Shown piece after piece: positions 32,673 to 41,050 of a stretch of 64,000 nt of DNA. How positions within the stretch are numbered: the stretch's first letter is position 1; each line of letters begins with the position of its first letter. The DNA lies in NCBI RefSeq assembly GCF_014649795.1, contig NZ_BMTS01000016.1:114492-178491 (forward strand). Direction: 5' to 3'. The notes under the pieces were generated by a model. The model saw only the letters and a program-made list of their open reading frames with translations, was not told the DNA's origin and made no database searches. The DNA comes from Streptomyces melanogenes (lineage in GTDB: Bacteria; Actinomycetota; Actinomycetes; Streptomycetales; Streptomycetaceae). The position numbers were made by a program, and so were the translations under genes.

Positions 32673-34991
32673 ATGTCTGCCTGCGTCCCCACTCGCACCC
32701 AGCCCCTCACTCACACCGACAGTCAGCAGCACTCGCACGCGCCACCGCCCAGGAAAGGGGGCCGCCGCTTCCGGATCGCCGGAGCCGATCTGTCCGCATC
32801 CGTCACCGTCTTCCTGCTCGCCGTCCCGATGTCGCTCGGCCTCGCCGTCGCCATCGACGCCCCGCTGGAAGCCGGTCTCATCGCCGCCGGCGTCGGCGGC
32901 ATCGTCGCCGGGCTGCTCGGCGGCTCACCGCTCCTTGTCAGTGGCCCCTCCGCCGGACTCACGGTGGTATCGGCCGAGTTGATCCAGAGCTACGGCTGGC
33001 GCACCACCTGCGCCATCACCGTTCTCGCGGGTCTGCTCCAAATCGCACTCGGCTCACTGAAGACGGCGCGCTCCGCGCTCGCCGTGAGCCCCGCCATCGT
33101 GCACGGCACCCTCGCCGGCATCGGCGCCGCCATCGCGCTCGCCCAGCTCCACATCGTCCTGGGCGGCTCCCCACAGAGCTCGGCCGTGGACAACGCCCAA
33201 GCTCTCCCAGGCCAGTTGGCCAAGGTCGGCCCTGCCGCACCCCTCATCGGGGCACTCACCATCGCCGTGCTCATGACGTGGCCCCGCCTCCCAGGGCGGG
33301 CCGGAAAGGCGCTGCGCCGCATCCCCGCCGCGCTCGCCTGTGTGGTGATCGCCACCGGTGTGGCCGCCGTGGCCGCGCCCGGCATCGCCCGGGTCGACCT
33401 GCCCTCCTGGGACGCCCATGTGCTGCCGGAGCCGCCGCACGGACCGGTGGCCGGGCTGGTCGCCGCCGTGCTCACGGTGACGCTGGTGGCCAGTCTGGAG
33501 TCGCTGCTCTCCGCCGTCGCCGTGGACAAGCTGGCCGCCGAGCGGCCGGGGGCCGCCGCACCCGCCCGGGCCGACCTCGACCGGGAGTTGCGCGGACAGG
33601 GCATCGCCAACGCCGTCTCCGGGCTGCTCGGCGGAATGCCGGTCTCCGGCGGCGCGGTGCGCGGCAGCGCCAACGTACGGGCCGGGGCGACCGGCCGTGC
33701 CTCCACCGTGCTGCACGGGGTGTGGGTGCTGCTCGCCGCCGGGCTGCTCGTGGCCGTCCTGGAGTGGATCCCGCTGGCGGCGCTGGCCGCGCTGGTGATG
33801 ATGGTCGGCATCCAGATGGTGTCGTTCGCCCACATCCGCAACGTCCACAAGCACCGCGAGTTCCTGGTGTACGTGGCGACCGTGTCCGGGGTGCTCGTGT
33901 TCGGGGTGCTCCACGGCGTGGTCATCGGGATCGCCGTGGCCGTCGCGGTCGCGCTGCGCCGGGTGGCACGCACCCGGATCACGGTGCAGCGCCGGGACGA
34001 CCTGTCGTATCTGGTGCGGGCGCGCGGCCAGTTGACCTTTCTCGCCGTGCCCCGACTGACCCGGGCGCTGAACCAGGTGCCCCAAGGGGCGAGCGCCGTC
34101 GTGGAGTTGGACGGCTCGTTCATGGACCACGCGGCGTACGAGGCACTGCAGAGCTGGCAGGACACGCACACCGCGCGCGGTGGCGAGGTGCGGATCACCG
34201 GCCGGGCCGGCGGACGGATCACCGAGCCCGCCTCCAGCTCGCAGAGCTGCTGTCGGCCCTGGACGCCCTGGCGCAACCACCACTGCCACGACAAGACTCC
34301 GGCACCCAGGCGCCACGGGCACCAACTGGCCAGCGGGCTCAGCTCGTTCCAGCGCAACACCGCGCCGCTGGTGCGGGACGAGCTGGCGCGGCTGGCGCGC
34401 GAGGGGCAGCAGCCGTCCCAGCTCTTCCTCACCTGCGCGGACTCCCGGCTGGTCACCAGCATGATCACGTCGAGCGGCCCGGGCGACCTGTTCACCGTGC
34501 GCAACGTCGGCAATCTGGTGCCCCCGCCCGGCGCGGAGTGCGGCGACGACTCGGTGGGGGCGGCGATCGAGTACGCGGTCGAGGTGCTGCGGGTCGAGTC
34601 CATCACCGTCTGCGGACACTCCGGCTGCGGGGCGATGCAGGCGCTGCTGAACAGCAAGCCGGACGCGCCGCAGACGCCCCTGCGGCGCTGGCTGCGGCAC
34701 GGGATGCCGAGCCTGGAGCGGATGGCGAGCCGCCGGCACTCCTGGGCGCGGATCGCCGGGCGGCTGCCCGCCGACGCCGTCGAGCAGCTCTGCCTCACCA
34801 ATGTGGTGCAGCAGCTGGACCATCTGCGGCGCCATGAGTCGGTGGCGCGGCGGCTGGCCGAGGGCACCCTTGCCCTGCACGGGATGTACTTCCATGTGGG
34901 CGAGGCCCAGGCCTACTTGCTGGCGTCCGACGACTGCGAGGAGGTGTTCGAGGGGGTCGGTCCGACGGCCCTTGAGGCGTCCTCCACCTGA
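32673..34991 (+). CDS. SulP-family transporter fused to beta-carbonic anhydrase
   Basis: The 772-residue protein has two domains. Residues about 35-430 are a SulP-type anion transporter with roughly 11 helices (MSLGLAVAIDAPLEAGLIAA; GGMPVSGGAVRGSANVRAG) and a degenerate STAS-like stretch (VVELDGSFMDHAAYEAL). From about residue 550 a beta-carbonic anhydrase follows, with zinc ligands in LTCADSR and GHSGCGAM. The linker near residues 512-535 is Cys/His/Trp-rich (SSQSCCRPWTPWRNHHCH). The fusion suggests bicarbonate uptake coupled to CO2/HCO3- exchange. It is divergent from the deacetylase-like gene and followed by acs after about 200 bases. Confidence 0.9.
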   Translation: MSACVPTRTQPLTHTDSQQHSHAPPPRKGGRRFRIAGADLSASVTVFLLAVPMSLGLAVAIDAPLEAGLIAAGVGGIVAGLLGGSPLLVSGPSAGLTVVSAELIQSYGWRTTCAITVLAGLLQIALGSLKTARSALAVSPAIVHGTLAGIGAAIALAQLHIVLGGSPQSSAVDNAQALPGQLAKVGPAAPLIGALTIAVLMTWPRLPGRAGKALRRIPAALACVVIATGVAAVAAPGIARVDLPSWDAHVLPEPPHGPVAGLVAAVLTVTLVASLESLLSAVAVDKLAAERPGAAAPARADLDRELRGQGIANAVSGLLGGMPVSGGAVRGSANVRAGATGRASTVLHGVWVLLAAGLLVAVLEWIPLAALAALVMMVGIQMVSFAHIRNVHKHREFLVYVATVSGVLVFGVLHGVVIGIAVAVAVALRRVARTRITVQRRDDLSYLVRARGQLTFLAVPRLTRALNQVPQGASAVVELDGSFMDHAAYEALQSWQDTHTARGGEVRITGRAGGRITEPASSSQSCCRPWTPWRNHHCHDKTPAPRRHGHQLASGLSSFQRNTAPLVRDELARLAREGQQPSQLFLTCADSRLVTSMITSSGPGDLFTVRNVGNLVPPPGAECGDDSVGAAIEYAVEVLRVESITVCGHSGCGAMQALLNSKPDAPQTPLRRWLRHGMPSLERMASRRHSWARIAGRLPADAVEQLCLTNVVQQLDHLRRHESVARRLAEGTLALHGMYFHVGEAQAYLLASDDCEEVFEGVGPTALEASST

Positions 34992-35088
34992 TGTGGTGCG
35001 GCGCCGCGCCTTCCGCGCATCCCTGAACCCGGGGCGGACCTCGTCCGTGAGACCGTCTGATGACACGCCGATGACCCGGATCCCTTAC

Positions 35089-35100
35089 AGGTCTAAACCA
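35089..35100. promoter_or_regulatory. DasR-like (dre) candidate site upstream of acs
   Basis: AGGTCTAAACCA matches the DasR consensus TGGTCTAGACCA at 10 of 12 positions and lies 94 bases before the acs start. DasR control of acetyl-CoA synthetase has been reported in actinomycetes, from memory. The match is imperfect, so this is only a candidate. Confidence 0.35.
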
Positions 35101-35194
35101 ATTTTCGGGAGACTCTTGTCACCCGGCGATTGGCCTGATGAGCTATGGCCCGGGACACATAGGCACATAGGACGCCCTGGGAAAGGGAGATGTC

Positions 35195-37150
35195 GTGAGC
35201 AACGAAAGCCTGGCCAACCTCTTGAAGGAGGAGCGTCGGTTCGCTCCTCCTGCCGAGCTGGCTGCCGCCGCCAACGTGACGGCGGAGGCGTACGAGCGGG
35301 CCAAGGCGGACAGGCTGGGCTTCTGGGCCGAGCAGGCCCGGCGCCTGACCTGGTCCACCGAGCCGACCGAGACGCTGGACTGGTCGAACCCGCCGTTCGC
35401 GAAGTGGTTCGCCGACGGGCAGCTCAACGTGGCGTACAACTGCGTGGACCGCCACGTCGAGGCCGGGAACGGCGACCGGGTCGCCATCCACTTCGAGGGC
35501 GAGCCCGGCGACAGCCGCGCGATCACCTACGCGGAGCTGAAGGACGAGGTCTCCAAGGCCGCCAACGCCCTTACGGAGCTGGGTGTACGCGCCGGTGACC
35601 GGGTCGCGGTGTACATGCCGATGATCCCCGAGGCGGCCGTCGCGATGCTGGCCTGCGCCCGTATCGGCGCCGCGCACTCGGTGGTGTTCGGCGGGTTCTC
35701 GGCGGACGCCGTCGCCTCCCGTATCCAGGACGCCGACGCGAAGCTGGTCATCACGGCGGACGGCGGGTACCGGCGCGGCAAGCCGTCCGCGCTGAAGCCC
35801 GCGATCGACGAGGCCGTGGCCAAGTGCCCGCAGGTCGAGCACGTGCTGGTGGTGCGGCGCACCGGTCAGGAGACCGCGTTCACCGAGGGCCGGGACGTCT
35901 GGTGGGACGACATCGTCGGCCGTCAGTCGGCCGAGCACACCCCGCAGGCGTTCGACGCCGAGCACCCGCTGTTCATCCTGTACACCTCGGGGACGACGGG
36001 TAAGCCGAAGGGCATCCTGCACACCTCCGGCGGCTACCTCACCCAGGCCGCGTACACGCACCACGCGGTCTTCGACCTCAAGCCCGAGACCGATGTCTAC
36101 TGGTGCACCGCCGACATCGGCTGGGTGACCGGTCACTCGTACATCGTGTACGGGCCGCTGGCCAACGGCGCCACCCAGGTCATGTACGAGGGCACGCCGG
36201 ACACCCCGCACCAGGGGCGGTTCTGGGAGATCGTCCAGAAGTACGGGGTGACGATCCTCTACACGGCGCCCACGGCGATCCGTACGTTCATGAAGTGGGG
36301 CGACGACATCCCCGCGAAGTTCGACCTCTCCTCGCTGCGGGTGCTGGGGTCGGTGGGCGAGCCCATCAACCCCGAGGCGTGGATCTGGTACCGCAAGCAC
36401 ATCGGGGCGGACAAGTGCCCGATCGTGGACACGTGGTGGCAGACGGAGACCGGCGCGATGATGATCTCGCCGCTGCCGGGCGTGACGGAGACCAAGCCCG
36501 GGTCCGCGCAGCGGGCACTGCCCGGCATCTCGGCGACCGTCGTGGACGACGAGGCGCACGAGGTGCCGAACGGGGGCGGGGGTTACCTCGTGCTCACCGA
36601 GCCGTGGCCGTCGATGCTGCGCACGATCTGGGGCGACGACCAGCGGTTCATCGACACGTACTGGTCGCGGTTCGAGGGCAAGTACTTCGCCGGTGACGGG
36701 GCGAAGAAGGACGAGGACGGGGACATCTGGCTCCTCGGCCGCGTCGACGACGTGATGCTCGTGTCCGGGCACAACATTTCGACGACCGAGGTCGAGTCGG
36801 CGCTGGTGTCGCACCCGTCGGTGGCCGAGGCGGCGGTGGTCGGCGCGGCCGACGAGACGACCGGTCAGGCGATCGTGGCGTTCGTGATCCTGCGGGGGTC
36901 GGCGGCGGAGTCGGACGGGCTGGTGGAGGAGCTGCGGGCGCACGTGGGCGCGACGCTGGGGCCGATCGCCAAGCCGAAGCGGGTGCTGCCGGTGGCGGAG
37001 CTGCCGAAGACTCGGTCGGGGAAGATTATGCGGCGGCTGCTGCGGGATGTCGCTGAGAACCGGGAGCTGGGGGATGTCACCACGCTGACGGACTCGTCGG
37101 TGATGGATCTGATTCAGACGAAGTTGCCGAGCACTTCCAGCGAGGACTGA
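35195..37150 (+). CDS. acs: Acetyl-CoA synthetase (AMP-forming)
   Basis: The GTG at 35195 after GGGAAAGGGAGATG gives 651 residues. ANL-superfamily motifs are YTSGTTGKPKGI (P-loop), the WWQTETGAMM core motif, GRVDDVMLVSGHNIS and the C-terminal RSGKIMRRLLRD, whose Lys is the usual acetylation-controlled catalytic residue. ACS N-terminal cap residues (WFADGQLNVAYNCVDRH) are present. It converts acetate, ATP and CoA to acetyl-CoA and AMP in the cytoplasm. It is monocistronic: a 519-bp repeat-filled gap follows. Confidence 0.97.
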   Translation: MSNESLANLLKEERRFAPPAELAAAANVTAEAYERAKADRLGFWAEQARRLTWSTEPTETLDWSNPPFAKWFADGQLNVAYNCVDRHVEAGNGDRVAIHFEGEPGDSRAITYAELKDEVSKAANALTELGVRAGDRVAVYMPMIPEAAVAMLACARIGAAHSVVFGGFSADAVASRIQDADAKLVITADGGYRRGKPSALKPAIDEAVAKCPQVEHVLVVRRTGQETAFTEGRDVWWDDIVGRQSAEHTPQAFDAEHPLFILYTSGTTGKPKGILHTSGGYLTQAAYTHHAVFDLKPETDVYWCTADIGWVTGHSYIVYGPLANGATQVMYEGTPDTPHQGRFWEIVQKYGVTILYTAPTAIRTFMKWGDDIPAKFDLSSLRVLGSVGEPINPEAWIWYRKHIGADKCPIVDTWWQTETGAMMISPLPGVTETKPGSAQRALPGISATVVDDEAHEVPNGGGGYLVLTEPWPSMLRTIWGDDQRFIDTYWSRFEGKYFAGDGAKKDEDGDIWLLGRVDDVMLVSGHNISTTEVESALVSHPSVAEAAVVGAADETTGQAIVAFVILRGSAAESDGLVEELRAHVGATLGPIAKPKRVLPVAELPKTRSGKIMRRLLRDVAENRELGDVTTLTDSSVMDLIQTKLPSTSSED

Positions 37151-37202
37151 GCCGGGGGGCTGGGGGCCTGGCTGCGGGTTGTACGTGGCTGGGCCTCGGG
37201 CT

Positions 37203-37480
37203 GTTTCCCCCACCCCGCCCCTTCCCTGATCCCTCCGGGGGTGGGGTGGGTTGGGGTGGGGGCTCTCCCAGGGGCTTCGCCCCCGGGCCCCCGTTGCGGG
37301 GCCTGCGGCCCCTGCACCCCGCTCGGGGCTCCGCCCCGGACCCCGCCGGAGGGCATGGGGTGGGTGGGCAAGCCCGTTCGTCTGCGGACCGTCGTGGCTG
37401 GTCGCGCAGTTCCCCGCGCCCCTTAAATGCGCCCCTGCGGGGCGCCCCTTTAGGGGGGCGGGGAACTGCGCGAGCAACCC
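37203..37480 (+). repeat. Long dispersed intergenic repeat, plus orientation (between acs and nhaA)
   Basis: In order: a CCCCACCCCGCCCCTTCCCT element (37203 on), CCCTCCGGGGG, GGGGCTTCGCCCC, GTTCGTCTGCGG, then an inverted repeat whose 26-base left arm starts CTGGTCGCGCAG (37398-37423) with an imperfect right arm near 37452-37477. The same string of elements occurs reversed at 48600-48795. The rest of the 37151-37669 gap holds no gene; its right end has two AGGTAAAG copies (37563-37570, 37575-37582) near the probable nhaA promoter. Confidence 0.75.
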
Positions 37481-37669
37481 GCCACCCACCCGCAGGCGAA
37501 CCCGCGCCCCCCGCCCTACTTGCGCATAAAGTAACAATCGCCGGAATCCTCCCACCGTACCCAGGTAAAGACTTAGGTAAAGTAAAGATCGAGGGACCTA
37601 GGTGCGCCGGGAAGTCTGGTCGGCAACGTGCTTTGTCATGCCCGCCGAACCGACCGGAGGTCGTCCCCC

Positions 37670-39070
37670 GTGGCCGCGCCCGTAACCCCGAAGGACCGCC
37701 GGAAGTTTCTCGAGCGGCTCTCCCTGCCCGAGCGGAACTTCGTCGCGGATGCGCTGCGCGCCGAGACCGTCGGCGGTGTGCTGCTGCTCGTGGCCGCGAT
37801 CGTGGCTCTGATCTGGGCCAACACCCTTGGTGACAGTTACGCCGATGTGCGTGGGTTTCATGTCGGCGTCGAGGCCCTCGGGCTCGATCTCTCGCTTCAG
37901 CACTGGGCCGCCGACGGGCTCCTCGCCGTCTTCTTCTTCGTCGCCGGGATCGAGCTCAAGCGCGAGCTCGTGGCCGGTGAGCTGCGCGATCCCAAGGCCG
38001 CCGCGCTGCCGGTGATCGCCGCGATCTGCGGAATGGCCGTGCCCGCGCTCGTATACGCGCTGGTCAACACCGTGGGCGGCGGCGCGATGGACGGATGGGC
38101 CGTGCCGACGGCCACCGACATCGCCTTCGCGCTGGCCGTGCTCGCGGTCATCGGGACCTCGCTGCCGTCCGCCCTGCGCGCGTTCCTGCTGACGCTCGCC
38201 GTCGTGGACGACCTGTTCGCCATCCTCATCATCGCCGTGTTCTTCACCAAGGAGATCGACTTCGCCGCCCTCGGCGGCTCCGTCGTCGGTCTCGCGGTCT
38301 TCTGGCTGCTGCTACGCAAGGGCGTGCGCGGCTGGTACGTGTACGTACCGCTCGCGCTGGTCATCTGGGGCCTGATGTACAACAGCGGCGTCCACGCCAC
38401 GATCGCGGGCGTCGCCATGGGCCTGATGCTGCGCTGCAGCCGCCGGGAGGGCGAGGAGCACTCCCCCGGCGAGCACATCGAGCACCTGGTGCGGCCGCTC
38501 TCCGCCGGGCTCGCCGTGCCGCTCTTCGCGCTGATGTCGGCGGGCGTGGGCGTCAGCGGCGGGGCACTCGCCGATGTGTTCACGCGGCCGGAGACGCTCG
38601 GCGTGGTGCTCGGTCTCGTCGTCGGCAAGGCGGTCGGGATCTTCGGCGGCACCTGGTGCGCGGCCCGGTTCACCAGGGCGGAGCTCAACGACGACCTGGC
38701 CTGGCCGGACGTCTTCGCCGTCGCCGCGCTCGCCGGGATCGGCTTCACCGTCTCGCTGCTCATCGGCGAGCTGGCCTTCGACGGCGAGGGCGCGCTGGCG
38801 GACGAGATCAAGGCGGCCGTGCTGATGGGCTCGCTGATCGCCGCCGTGTGTGCCACCGTCCTGCTGAAGCTGCGCGTACGCCGGTACCAGGCGCTCGTCG
38901 AGGAGGAGGAGCGCGACGAGGACCACGACGGCATCCCGGATGTGTACGAACAGCACAATCCGGCCTACCACCTGCGGATGGCCGCCATCTACGACGAGAA
39001 GGCCGCCGAGCACCGCCGCCTCGCGCAACTGGCGGGGGCGGGGAGCGACGAGGGCGGCCGTCCGGCATGA
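37670..39070 (+). CDS. nhaA: Na+/H+ antiporter NhaA
   Basis: The GTG at 37670 follows CCGGAGG and gives 466 residues. The product has 12 helices with FFVAGIELKRELVAGEL, PTATDIAFALAV and the paired Asp motif LTLAVVDDLFAI (Na+ binding). GLMLRCSRREGEEHSPGEHIEHL is a loop typical of the family. A charged C-terminal extension (VEEEERDEDHDGIPDVYEQH) is longer than in E. coli NhaA. It exchanges protons for sodium at the cytoplasmic membrane. A 75-base gap separates it from the holin-like gene, and the two may share a transcript. Confidence 0.95.
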   Translation: MAAPVTPKDRRKFLERLSLPERNFVADALRAETVGGVLLLVAAIVALIWANTLGDSYADVRGFHVGVEALGLDLSLQHWAADGLLAVFFFVAGIELKRELVAGELRDPKAAALPVIAAICGMAVPALVYALVNTVGGGAMDGWAVPTATDIAFALAVLAVIGTSLPSALRAFLLTLAVVDDLFAILIIAVFFTKEIDFAALGGSVVGLAVFWLLLRKGVRGWYVYVPLALVIWGLMYNSGVHATIAGVAMGLMLRCSRREGEEHSPGEHIEHLVRPLSAGLAVPLFALMSAGVGVSGGALADVFTRPETLGVVLGLVVGKAVGIFGGTWCAARFTRAELNDDLAWPDVFAVAALAGIGFTVSLLIGELAFDGEGALADEIKAAVLMGSLIAAVCATVLLKLRVRRYQALVEEEERDEDHDGIPDVYEQHNPAYHLRMAAIYDEKAAEHRRLAQLAGAGSDEGGRPA

Positions 39071-39145
39071 TCTGACATCTGGGCCGGAGAAGGACATCTG
39101 GGCCGGGAGATGACGGGACCGGAGAAGAGAAGAGGGAGTCAGCGA

Positions 39146-39607
39146 ATGAGCGACCCCAGCAACACCGCCGTCGGCGGCGCCGACCGCAGCCTCGGCCAGC
39201 TGGTCGCCTCGGCGACCGCCGAGATGTCCGCGCTGGTGCACGACGAGATCGCGCTCGCCAAGGCGGAGCTGCGCCAGGACGTCAAGCGCGGCGCGATCGG
39301 TGGCATCGCCATCAGTACCGCGGGAGTGCTCGTCCTGTTCTCGCTGCCGGTGCTGAGCTTCGCGGCGGCGTACGGGATCCACAACCTGGGGCTGGGCCTC
39401 GCGTGGTCGTTCCTGATCGTGGGCGGAGCGTTCCTGCTGCTCGCGGCCCTGCTCGGGGTGCTGGCCGTGGCCAAGTTCAAGAAGGTCAAGCCGCCGGAGA
39501 AGTCCATCGCCTCGGCCAAGCAGACCGCCGCCGTGCTCGGGGGCGTCAAGCCGCATCCCCGCCCGGTCACCGAGCAGGCCCCGGCTGTGGCACGCTCGTC
39601 TGCATGA
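39146..39607 (+). CDS. Phage holin-like family / DUF1469 membrane protein
   Basis: The ATG at 39146 gives 153 residues (MSDPSNTAVGGADRSLGQLV). An N-terminal amphipathic helix (MSALVHDEIALAKAELRQDV) precedes two membrane helices (GIAISTAGVLVLFSLPVLSFA; WSFLIVGGAFLLLAALLGVL) and a basic tail (KFKKVKPPEKS). This is the pattern of the Actinobacteriophage_holin_III/DUF1469 family, common as a chromosomal housekeeping gene and not evidence of a prophage. It has ATGA overlap with the hydrolase gene downstream. Confidence 0.8.
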   Translation: MSDPSNTAVGGADRSLGQLVASATAEMSALVHDEIALAKAELRQDVKRGAIGGIAISTAGVLVLFSLPVLSFAAAYGIHNLGLGLAWSFLIVGGAFLLLAALLGVLAVAKFKKVKPPEKSIASAKQTAAVLGGVKPHPRPVTEQAPAVARSSA

Positions 39608-40560
39608 CCGCACCTGATACCGGTACCGGCGCCACGGGCAGCCCTGGCGGCAATGGCAGCCCTGTCCGCATCGATGGTCCCTGGACACACAGGGACGTAG
39701 CGGCCAATGGTGCGCGCTTCCACATCGCGGAGCTGGGTGACGGTCCCCTGGTGTTGTTGCTCCACGGCTTTCCGCAGTTCTGGTGGACGTGGCGGCACCA
39801 GCTGACCGCGCTCGCCGACGCCGGTTTCCGGGCGGTCGCGATGGACCTGCGGGGCGTCGGCGGCAGCGACCGCACGCCCCGGGGCTACGACCCGGCCAAC
39901 CTCGCGCTGGACATCACCGGCGTCGTACGGTCGCTCGGCGAGCCCGACGCGGCGCTGGTCGGCCATGACCTGGGCGGCTATCTGGCGTGGACGGCGGCCG
40001 TCATGCGGCCCAAGCTGGTGCGCCGGCTGGTCGTGTCGTCGATGCCGCACCCCCGGCGCTGGCGCTCGGCGATGCTCTCCGACCTCTCGCAGTCGCGGGC
40101 CGGTTCCTACATCTGGGGCTTCCAACGGCCGTGGCTGCCGGAGCGTCAGCTCGTCGCGGACGACGCAGCGCTGGTGGGGCGGCTGGTGCGGGAGTGGTCC
40201 GGTCCGGTGGCGCCGGAGGACGAGGCCGTGGAGGTCTACCGGCGGGCGATGACCATCCCCTCGACCGCGCACTGCTCGATCGAGCCGTACCGCTGGATGG
40301 TGCGGTCGATGGCACGGCCGGACGGCATCCAGTTCAACCGCCGGATGAAGCGGCCGGTACGGGTACCGACCCTGCATCTGCACGGGTCGCTCGACCCGGT
40401 GATGCGCACCCGCAGTGCCGCGGGCTCCGGTGAGTACGTCGAAGCGCCCTACCGCTGGCGGCTGTTCGACGGCTTGGGCCACTTCCCGCACGAGGAGGAC
40501 CCGGCCGCGTTCTCGGCGGAGCTGGTCAACTGGCTGAAGGACCCCGAGCCGGATAGGTGA
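39604..40560 (+). CDS. Epoxide-hydrolase-like alpha/beta-hydrolase
   Basis: The ATG at 39604 overlaps the holin-like stop (ATGA). The 318-residue product has LHGFPQFWWTW (oxyanion HGFP), the nucleophile elbow GHDLGGYLAWTAA with Asp as nucleophile, and LDPVMRTRS and LGHFPHEEDP for the acid and base. The Asp nucleophile indicates an epoxide hydrolase or haloalkane dehalogenase type enzyme, not an esterase. The last 66 bases of coding DNA (from 40485) are duplicated at 40610, and both copies end in codons for E-P-D-R followed by different stops (TGA and TAG). The native stop is at 40560. Confidence 0.88.
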   Translation: MTAPDTGTGATGSPGGNGSPVRIDGPWTHRDVAANGARFHIAELGDGPLVLLLHGFPQFWWTWRHQLTALADAGFRAVAMDLRGVGGSDRTPRGYDPANLALDITGVVRSLGEPDAALVGHDLGGYLAWTAAVMRPKLVRRLVVSSMPHPRRWRSAMLSDLSQSRAGSYIWGFQRPWLPERQLVADDAALVGRLVREWSGPVAPEDEAVEVYRRAMTIPSTAHCSIEPYRWMVRSMARPDGIQFNRRMKRPVRVPTLHLHGSLDPVMRTRSAAGSGEYVEAPYRWRLFDGLGHFPHEEDPAAFSAELVNWLKDPEPDR

Positions 40561-40685
40561 AACCCCCTCGCGGCTGGGGGTCCGGGGGTTATCCCCCGGG
40601 AAGACACAGCCCGCACGAGGAGGACCCGGCCGCGTTCTCGGCGGAGCTGGTCAACTGGCTGAAGGACCCCGAGCCCGACCGGTAG
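40485..40685. repeat. 66-bp duplication of the hydrolase 3' end separated by a GC hairpin
   Basis: 40485-40550 and 40610-40675 are identical (66 bases, 125-base offset). After that the copies read GGATAGGTGA and CGACCGGTAG, each giving Asp-Arg-stop after the last shared Glu-Pro. The insert 40561-40609 contains a GC palindrome with CGGGGGTTATCCCCCG. The structure resembles a gene-end duplication left by an integration event or a repeat insertion. Confidence 0.85.
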
Positions 40686-40837
40686 GTCCGGCCGCGGGTC
40701 CCGCCCGTGCTCCCGCGGCTCTGTCCGGCAAGCGGACGGGAACGCTTGTCTGACGAACAGCCAAATGCCCGGCGCATAGGCCAATTGGCCGCCCGAGACG
40801 CGGTTACCGACCTTGGGGCCCGGGCAGACGTCGGGGT

Positions 40838-41017
40838 ATGGGCTGGACGCACGACTACGGTGACGCAGCACGCAACCGCCGCTCGGCCACCGCGCCGATT
40901 TCGCACGAGAGGGGCGGCCCGCAAGGTCAGGGCCATGATCCCCAACTCGGTATTCCGCGTATCCTCCGCCGCCGGGCCCGCTGGGTCTCGGCGCGGCTGC
41001 GCCATTCGCGTACGTAG
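40838..41017 (+). CDS. Small basic hypothetical protein, 59 aa
   Basis: The open frame MGWTHDYGDAARNRRSATAP ends ARWVSARLRHSRT and uses GC-rich third positions. There is no transmembrane segment. It is rich in Arg and His and has a short Gly/Gln stretch in the middle. A GGGGT stretch lies just 5' of the ATG. It lies between the duplicated hydrolase end and the converging glycosidase gene (stop at 41051). The composition is coherent with a small nucleic-acid-binding or stress protein, but no family is recognised. Confidence 0.5.
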   Translation: MGWTHDYGDAARNRRSATAPISHERGGPQGQGHDPQLGIPRILRRRARWVSARLRHSRT

Positions 41018-41050
41018 TACGGACCGCGCGTGGACCACGTACGTACGCGA

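Noticed and set aside
39146..39607. Prophage holin
   Set aside because: The protein is a DUF1469-type housekeeping membrane protein in a core operon; no other phage genes surround it.
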